From Corythucha ciliata (lineage: Eukaryota; Arthropoda; Insecta; Hemiptera; Tingidae): a stretch of 64,000 nt of DNA. The notes under the pieces are model-generated. The model worked only from the letters and a program-made list of their open reading frames with translations, did no database searches and was not told the origin of the DNA. This document shows, piece by piece, positions 56,651 through 64,000 of this stretch. The stretch's first letter is position 1. Every line of letters begins with the position of its first letter. The DNA lies in NCBI GenBank assembly GCA_038030265.1, contig CM075937.1, positions 37,180,198 to 37,244,197 on the forward strand, in the 5' to 3' direction. The position numbers and the translations under genes were made by a program.

Positions 56651-59285
56651 AGCGAGGCAATGAAATCCGGGGACGGTGCGAAAATACTACGGTTTTTGAT
56701 ATTTTATAGCCAAAGTGTAAGCACGGGATGACTGGATGGGGAAGGTTTGGTGTATCATTTATGTGCAACACACGAATACGACACGAATTCAGGTTTTTAT
56801 ACGAATTGGCCTTCTGTTGACTTCCCAAAATTTGGCATTTAAATACTGTTTTCAGTAGCGTCATTGCGGGTACCTTTGCATCACACCTCCTCCTCCTCCT
56901 CCAATCCGTGAGAACGCTAAATTTAGGATACCTTTAGCGCGTACTATAAGAGTCCCCGTTCAATTACTCGTCGTCTTGTACTCGTCCACAGAAAAATCGA
57001 TCAAAATCAACTCGAAGTTCATTGATCACTCAGCCGCCTTTGACACAGTAGTCTTCCTTTTTCCTGAGTTATAAATTACAACACAACGCAAGCTATACGG
57101 GCTATACAAACTTTTTTGTGTGTGTTCGGCCAGCAAGAAAAACGACAGTTTACTAAGAAGATCGCTTCTTTCTCTTGATTTATCGGCACTGATGTCAGAT
57201 AATATTTCTGCCGCAGGGGTTGTTCAGGACAAAAGAGAAATCCACGAAATTGGATTTTAAACCTCATACACGAGCCCGCAAGAAATTACACTTTTGTTTT
57301 CCTTATTTTTCAGCGAAAAAATTACAGCGAGATGCAAAAAAAGTATGCTAAAACAAAAGTTTCCGTACTACCTTTCTTTACGGATGATGAGCTATAGAGC
57401 GTGAGACTATCCCCTATTGTTCAGTTTCAAACTATCTGTAGTTGAATCGGAGGGGAAAGTTGTAAACAATAAAAGCAATAAAATGATTGCATCTTATAGG
57501 CACGATAGTTATTATAATTGAACACAACGCAACACCCATGTACTTCCTGGCATTTTCAATGTTTTGCATAGGATTTACTTCCTCTTTCACGAACGTTTTT
57601 GCCATTTTTCAAGGGTTCCCTTTTGTGTTTACACTGTTTTTTTTTTTCTTCTTCTTCTTCGTAACATATCCTGTTTTGTTTTCGTGCGAGTTACAACCGA
57701 GACAACAAATTCGTTCTGGGATGGACTGAAAAGAGGCGTTGCGGGAATAGGCTGACATGAACGGCTTTACGGTTAGAAACTTCCAATTAAAATTACCCTA
57801 TTGTAACATCCTAGGATGCTTGCGAACAACATATTTTTCGACTACGAAGCCCCCGGGCGGAACTATGCAAAGATTTAAAAAAGAAAAAAAAAAACGTTAG
57901 GGCCGCCGCCGTTAGTTGAAATTTCAACATAAACATACTCTGAATATAATAAGGGAGCTTAAAACAGACAAGACTTACGCAATGACAGAGGCAGTTAAAA
58001 AGTATCTTCTGGGAGATCCCGCCTACTGAGTGCATTTTAGTGACGATTGGAGGGGTAAGGAGGGGGCGTTGCAATCTTTCTGTTCTGCTGCATTGCGTCC
58101 TGTACCCTAGCTATCCCGATTCTAGGTCATTCTGCTTAAATTTATTCCTAGTTTCTAATTTAAGATTTAGTATTGGGTAAACCCTGGGAGACATCAGTGA
58201 ACTCGAAATGAAATCATAAAATCACCTTGAAATAGAAGTAGGGCAACCCCTTGCAGGTGTCATCTCGGATTGATTCATCTACGTATTTTGTTTTCCTTTT
58301 TTGAACACACGATACTGAAAATCACTCGTTCTGATCACCAACATCCAGCTTCCCAGAGCGAAACACCCTGATCACTGGAACTCAAGTCATTTCACTCGCG
58401 ACTCACTGAACCACTTTTTTTCTCCTCAACGCGAAAAATTCACTGTCCTTAATTGTTTCGACGAGATAAGGCGATATTCTTCTAATTTCCTCGAAGGATC
58501 AAAGGATAATTAACCCGAAACGCGAGAATAGCTCCCACCCGCTGTTAACACTGTTGTGCATCTACATTCGGCATCACATAAAAAACAACGGCTTTCAACC
58601 TCAACGGGGTCTAGCCGCCCCTCTCCACAAAACGGTTGCGGGGGGTTTTCCCTTCCACCGACCGGGTTTAATCTTTACGCCCGTAGAACTCCGAGTCTCT
58701 TCTCTTCTTTTCTCTACTACTCTTCGCCATCCGTACCCTTCCGAGGCCGCTCAGGGATAATTATAGGAGTGAGTGAGACAAGGTGAAAAAACAGAACGGC
58801 CCGGTTTGAAGGGGAATAGAAAGAGACAGAATGAAGGAAAAAGTTGGGAAGATACGAGGTGAAGTGAGACTGAAAGAGACGGCGTGGAACGTGGAAGGTG
58901 AGAGGACTTTTGTGAAATTGAAAAGGGGGGAAGGGATGCACAGATTGACTTGCGCGGAATGGTTGAAACTTTGAAAGGAGAAGGAAAGAGCCTTTGGTGG
59001 TAAATGTGACCGAATTAAACAGATGGTGTGCTAGCGCTTTAGAAAAAGACCAATCGAAGCGCCACTTGTCAAGAAGAAACTGACAGCTGAAGAACGTCCA
59101 GCGTGTCCAGTAGCAGTAGCACCAGGCTGGTTGGTGTCTTGATATGGAAAATACTGCGTTCTGAAAAAAATCAGCGGCTGGATCAGGGGCGGAAGGCGGT
59201 TTTATGCCTGTGTGACGGAGTGGCGCTAAACTTTATTCTCCCCCCTCACCTGTTATCCTATTCGCATAATTTCTTAACTTTCTTA
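56651..59285. other. No gene recognised
   Basis: AT-rich DNA with a (TCC)n tract near 56887, T and (CTT)n tracts near 57640-57660 and a G10 run near 56325 just upstream. Open frames over these tracts are artefacts of composition. Confidence 0.4.
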
Positions 59286-59426
59286 GGCCCCTTTTACACG
59301 AGTAAGTTTTTTGATCAAAGTAGCCATTTTGAAAAAAAATCACCGATGTTCCCTGCCTCACATTGTCTGTTTGTGATCAGATTGAACATATTTTTGAACA
59401 AAAAAATCACTCGTGTAAAAGGAGCC
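59286..59426. mobile_element. Harbinger-like MITE, 141 bp (TTA duplication)
   Basis: Ends GGCCCCTTTTACACGAGT and ACTCGTGTAAAAGGAGCC are inverted with one mismatch. TTA lies at 59283-59285 and 59427-59429. The interior has TTTTTTGATCA and TGATCAGATTGAACA but no coding frame. Confidence 0.87.
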
Positions 59427-59509
59427 TTATAAAAATAAAAAATATTTTTGGAAAGTGTGAAACTTCCTCATTTGCAATTTTGGACCTAAATACCTGCTGA
59501 TTCATTACA

Positions 59510-59700
59510 ACTTTTTGAGGTTAGAGCATGTTGAGGTTAGAGCATTTTATGGTGAGCAGTTTGTGGTTAGAGCATTTTGTGGTTTGATCTTTTTAGGGTT
59601 ACAGCTTTTTGTGGTTCGAGCTTTTAGGGATCCAAGGTTTTTTGTGCTTCAATCAATTTGTTTGTGGTTAGAGTTTCTTGTGGCTAGATTTGTTTGAACT
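59510..59700 (+). repeat. Minisatellite GTGGTTAGAGCATTTT
   Basis: About nine units of 18-25 bp ('gtggttagagcattttgtgg'), related to the TGTGGTTGGAGC family at 42660-44640. Confidence 0.7.
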
Positions 59701-61789
59701 CAAGCACGTCCTTCGCGACCCCCTGCACTGTAGACGTCACCTCAAGGTTTGAGGGCTGAATTTAAATTAAGTTTGTGTGGAGAACCCCACAATACTTCCA
59801 TGTTCCCGTCGTTCGCTTACAACATGCCTTTCACATTAAACAATTGCGACACGAGTGATTAATCATTAAAACTCACCCTTCAAATTTAATTAATTAGGCC
59901 TAGCCTGTCCTGAAGTTCTGTTCTCATAAAAATGCCAAAGTTCTAAAATTTGCTGAAAAGAGCTCTATATGTCTCTCAATTCATCCCATGTCAACGATTG
60001 ATGCAATAATAACACACAAAAAAATATGAACACACAAATTCTAACGACGTGACGAATAATGAATTTTGTAGCCTAGTATAGTTCTCTTTAACGGTAACTA
60101 TCAATTTGGAATATTCAACACGATCAATGAATGAAATAATGGACACAATTTGATCAATAAAACACTCGCTAAAACTCAAAATAATCGAAGAGAAACGAAT
60201 CTTCGAATTCATCCTCGCCAATTTGTTAAAAAAATTAGTTTAAAAATAACCAAATTGAATTTCGAAAAAATGGCCAGTTCATCGATGGGGAACTTTGTTG
60301 TGGTCATTTTAAGCCATCATGAGAGGAAATAGGACTAAAATTCTGATAGTAGATAGGTTTGGGGCAAAAAAAGAGCTGAAACGCATTCCAAACCTTAGCA
60401 ACTGTACCGCTCAACAAATCTTATTCAAATTTTAGCATCGTCTTCTAGTCTTCTAGGAACCTAGATGACGATTTTGAGCGATCGATCATCAAGTTTTATA
60501 ATATTCTCTTGGAATTATAAGGGTCCAACTGTTTTTACTTCGAACACATTTGTTATAATATCTTCCAAAACACTCAACCAATCGTTTTCAAATTTTACGG
60601 TGTACATCTAGAGATGAAGACACAACTTTTGAGCCATCACTCGTCCAGATCTGTCGAGAAAAAAGTGGACGACCGAACAGACACCATACTGAAAATCGAG
60701 ATTTAGGCCTTTTTGGGGTCCAGGAACACGAATCTGGTGTCAGCTAAATTTTTTTTTCTTTTGCCATTACCATACTTCCTTCCCTACAGGAACATGGAAG
60801 TAAAAAAACAATTGCCCGAAGTCCCCCTGTCTGGTTCCCAAAAACCGGTTCTTTAATTGCAGTGTCCTAGATCTTCCCAAGACTCTGGGTGAATAATGTG
60901 GTGCTAAGCGATTTGAATTCAAAACAAAAAAAAATCTGGAAATTCGGTCCCAGAACATTCCCCAGTAGCATATAAACGTTCTTTGTAAGTTCACCAAACG
61001 TTAAAGCTTAACTTTGAAGCGTCCGTTGGGCATTTGGTTTCATGTAGAAACGAACGTTCGGATTTCGTTCAATGTTCACACTTTGGAACCGTGATAGGTT
61101 GGAGTAGAACGTTAACCTAACATCCCTCGAACGTCGTCTGAACGTTCTTCGAACAGTGGCGTAGGTAGGAATTTGTCCTGTGAGATGGGGGGGGGGGGTC
61201 AGATTCAAATCGTGGGGCCCGGAGCCCCACGTCAACAGGGGCCCGGAATCTTCAGACCTTTTTTCCAATTATGACAGAAAATAATATTCTCAGAAGAAAC
61301 TTATCTTATACCGATAGGTAACCAACGTTGACGGAACGTTGTATCAAATACTTTTTTTATACATATATATAAGCCCAAAAAATGTTTTCGAGTTTTTTGG
61401 TTACACTTCCGGGCCAGTAACACGAGGAAGGAGAGAGGGGAGCTAATGAAACCCCGACCCCGTTCGCAAATTGAGGACACATCACAAACCTTGTGTCCTA
61501 TACGTGAGGAGGAACCCGCGGGATTTTAGCGTTTGGAGTAGGTTTAGCGTTAGTAGCGGGTGCGCCATTTCATCGAAAACGCCCAGATAGAACCCTACAG
61601 GCATTTTTCGCTGAAAACGCTCAAAACGCTAGACGCTGAAATCGCCCGATTGCCGCTCACGTAGGACGCGGGTAGGCGATTTCAGCGTTTACCGTTTTCT
61701 ATCTGTGCGTTTGCGATGAAAATCACGCGCCTGCTACACAAACGCAAAGTCCCAATCACTTAGCACACGGGGTAATTCTCGGTTAAAAT
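59701..61789. other. No gene recognised; AACGTT-rich patch
   Basis: Between about 60970 and 61345 the palindrome AACGTT occurs about eight times, often as GAACGTTC or AAACGTT. A G10 run sits near 61190. From 61540 to 61740 partial repeats of 'aaacgctgaaatcgcc' and 'cagatagaa' suggest a decayed element. Confidence 0.45.
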
Positions 61790-62580
61790 CGAGGAATGTA
61801 ACACTCATGAACAGCTAAAATTGAAAAATCAGAAATTAAACGATTTTTGGGAGTACCTAATTTCATGGTTAAAAATGAGAGGAAGCACTACTTATATGTA
61901 TAGTATTGGCGGCCGAAATAAAGAAAAAAAAAATGCTCAATCACCTCCAAAATTGAGAAAACGCCAGTTCACCGTTTCAAGTTATTTCGTGGGAGAAATA
62001 AAGGAAAAGTGCTTATTAACAGGAAGAAATGGCTACAACCGGAAGAATTAGTAATTCGTTGCTAAAATCGCGAAACCCCCAAATTACCGACTAAAAGGTG
62101 TGAAAAGCGATCATTCACAGCTAAATTGAAAAAACACCAATTCGCGGATAATATTGAGAAAAACGCTAATTCGCCAATACAATTGGGGAAAATTGTTGAT
62201 TCGCGATTTAAATTGAGAAAAGCGCTCATTCAAGGCTCTAAAAATGAGAAAAAATTGATCATTCGAAGCCAAAATGAAGAACAGAAAAGCTAAGATAAAG
62301 AGTAAACAACAAATAAATGCGAATTCATGGTTAAATGAAAAAATTGCTAAATCGTTGCTAACTTGAGAAAAAGCGCTCATTTGCATATAAAGTAGAGAAA
62401 ACGCTAATTCGCGGATAAAATTAAGGAAAAGCGCTAAAATTTAAAAATCAGAAATTCAAGGATTTTCGAGGCAATTTCGTGGCTAAAAATGAGACGAAGC
62501 TCTAATTGGCGACTGAAATGGAGAAAAATTGCACATTCACATATCACAGTTTTAATTTGAGAAAACACTATAGTTAAACC
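61790..62580 (-). repeat. Array of the ~30-bp GCGAATTAGCG repeat, - orientation
   Basis: Units such as 'cgctaattcgcggataaaat' with 'tgagaaaa' repeat throughout. Fragments continue to about 63065 around an AT-rich block and a MITE. Confidence 0.78.
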
Positions 62581-62694
62581 ACATTCTAATGGCACTAAAA
62601 AATCAATGAAACCAATTTGTTTAACATGTGATACGGTTCGTGTCAATCTGGAAATTTTGTTTAAAAATTCCATTAGAGTTTGGTCTTTTAGTCG

Positions 62695-62835
62695 AGTTAT
62701 TAAGTAATAATTATTAGTTATATTATTATAATTATTTATAATAATTATTATAATAATATAATTATAATAATAATTATAAAACTAATAATTAATTAGAAAT
62801 AATTAATTAATAATAAAATAAATAAAATTATTATT
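62695..62835. repeat. AT-only palindromic block
   Basis: About 140 bp almost without G or C, built of TAATAATTATTA-like words, self-complementary over much of its length. It separates parts of a minisatellite array. Confidence 0.75.
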
Positions 62836-62897
62836 TGCGACTAAAATTGGTGAAAACAGATGATTCGCGGCTATAATTGAGAAAAATTCATGGTTAA

Positions 62898-63047
62898 GGC
62901 GGGTCGTCCACTGGAAGCGTTTTCGAGTGGCTCTACAACGAGCGTACATCCATAAAGGCTTAATTCAATTATTGAATTCACTGCTGAGGCTTTGGGAGGT
63001 ACGCTCTTGTAGCGCCGCTTGGAAACGCTTCCAGTGGACGACCGAAC
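62898..63047. mobile_element. MITE family C, copy 2 (150 bp, TAA duplication)
   Basis: GTCGTCCACTGGAAGCGTTT at the left and AAACGCTTCCAGTGGACGAC at the right are exact complements. TAA at 62895-62897 and 63048-63050 flanks the element. The interior is related to 42931-43076. It is inserted in a minisatellite array. Confidence 0.85.
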
Positions 63048-63069
63048 TAAATGTGGAAAAATCCCTGAT

Positions 63070-63470
63070 TCCTCCTCACTACTGAGGTGGCCCAACGTCA
63101 TCCTGGGGCCCAGGGCCCCAACTGTAGTAAAAACGGCCCTGGTAATTTCACATTTTAGTCATCACTCTACCCAGCTAGCACACTCTTGAATCTGGACATC
63201 TTGCGGGCCCCATATCATAGGCTTGACCGAGAACAAAATTACTATTAAGGGGGAGTTGTACATGTGTTATCTCGACCCCCCCTCCTATCAAACCTCGCCT
63301 ACTCGGCGTTACGTAAATTATCGCCGCATTTCTGCACCAATCCTCGATTTTAAGGTCTCATGTTAATCTCCAGATGATTCCGCACGCACGTTAAGTCGAA
63401 TTTTCAGGGTTAAAGTTTGAGCGGGTTTTAGAGTTGTTTCAGGGGTAAAATATGAAAAATGAAGATTTGC
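63070..63470. other. Unassigned, includes part of the 49400 foldback family
   Basis: From about 63300 to 63440, phrases like 'gcatttctgcaccaat' and 'gggttttagagttgtttcag' resemble arms of the element at 49400-49754. No gene seen. Confidence 0.45.
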
Positions 63471-64000
63471 GCATTTTCTCAACTTTAGCAGCAAAGTAGT
63501 GTTTTCATCCCATGAGCGATGTTTCTTAATTTTCCACGACTTTTGGCGTTTTCCTAAATTTTAGCAGTGAATTAGCGATTTTAACAATATTGTTACCAGG
63601 GGATTAGCACTGTTCTCAGTTTTAGCTAAAAATTACTAACGTTTTTTAAAAGCGTTTTCCAAAATATTAGCCGCAAAATAGGGGGACTTTTCACGAACTA
63701 GGATTTTTTTGGTTCACCAAACGCAATACATGAGCGATTTTTCTCAGCTTATACTCGCGAATTAGCGGTTTCTTCACCTAGTGCCAAAAAATTGGCGTTG
63801 AAGGCGAAAAGTTGCCATCAGAAGCAGCAAATTGGCGTATATTCAATTTTTGGCGCAAATTATAACTTTTCTCCATTTTAGCCGCGAATTAGCGCTATTT
63901 CTTAATTGTAGGGGCGTCGTAGCGTTTCAAACCTGTGAATTAGCGAATTCACAAATAATTGGCGTTTGGCGAAATTTTAGCTGTAAATGAACGATTTTTT
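63471..64000 (+). repeat. Array of the ~30-bp GCGAATTAGCG repeat, + orientation
   Basis: Units such as 'gccgcgaattagcgctattt' recur to the window end, and the variant 'aagttgccatcagaagcag' occurs at about 63810. The array is cut by the window edge. Confidence 0.78.

Noticed and set aside
57487..57755. Hydrophobic open frames near 57.5 kb as a membrane protein
   Set aside because: The hydrophobicity comes from T-rich and CTT tracts; no splice sites or homology support it.

Overview
The window is nuclear DNA of an invertebrate animal. Genes are split by GT-AG introns (mostly 59-81 bp, one of 4.3 kb), code for animal-type proteins, and are separated by long AT-rich DNA full of degenerate minisatellites and short inverted-repeat transposons. 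A motile-cilia gene (CFAP100-like) argues against nematodes, which lack motile cilia. I cannot place the phylum from sequence alone.

Three protein genes are well supported. (1) A plasma-membrane Na+/Ca2+ exchanger of the NCX/Calx type, + strand, 1774-9975, in 12 coding positions; the reconstructed 844-codon frame is intact across all junctions, and only an upstream signal-peptide exon seems missing. It carries two alternative copies of the exon for the alpha-2 ion-transport repeat (9178-9356 and 9437-9615). They are equal in length (179 nt), equal in splice phase, about half identical in protein, and cannot be joined to each other without an immediate stop. (2) A CFAP100 (CCDC37)-like axonemal coiled-coil protein, + strand, 14269-16342, two exons. 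(3) An ARL4-type small GTPase, - strand, 32317-26510, four coding exons, 202 residues, probably with a further 5' untranslated exon near 37056. A tRNA-like gene with a GGT (Thr) anticodon lies at 37828-37900.

The remaining roughly 50 kb is mainly repeats. One degenerate unit of about 30 bp (core GCGAATTAGCG followed by a pyrimidine-rich tail) makes arrays in at least ten places, in both orientations. At 12480-13925 two such arrays face each other across a unique core that recurs at 19250-19590 and 49785-50150. That is the layout of a Foldback-type transposon with minisatellite arms. Other minisatellite families (core CCAATTTCGCGG, core GTCAATTTCGTCC, core TGTGGTTGGAGCTTTGC) fill further stretches. 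Short non-autonomous DNA transposons with clear terminal inverted repeats and 3-bp (TTA/TAA) or TA target duplications lie at 21066, 21339, 42931, 53419, 59286 and 62898. Degenerate transposase fragments (Harbinger-like at 20341, Tc1/mariner-like near 49230) suggest possible sources.

From about 38 kb to the end I find no gene I can name; a few short candidate exons are listed at low confidence. No rRNA, CRISPR, prokaryotic operon or viral gene was seen.
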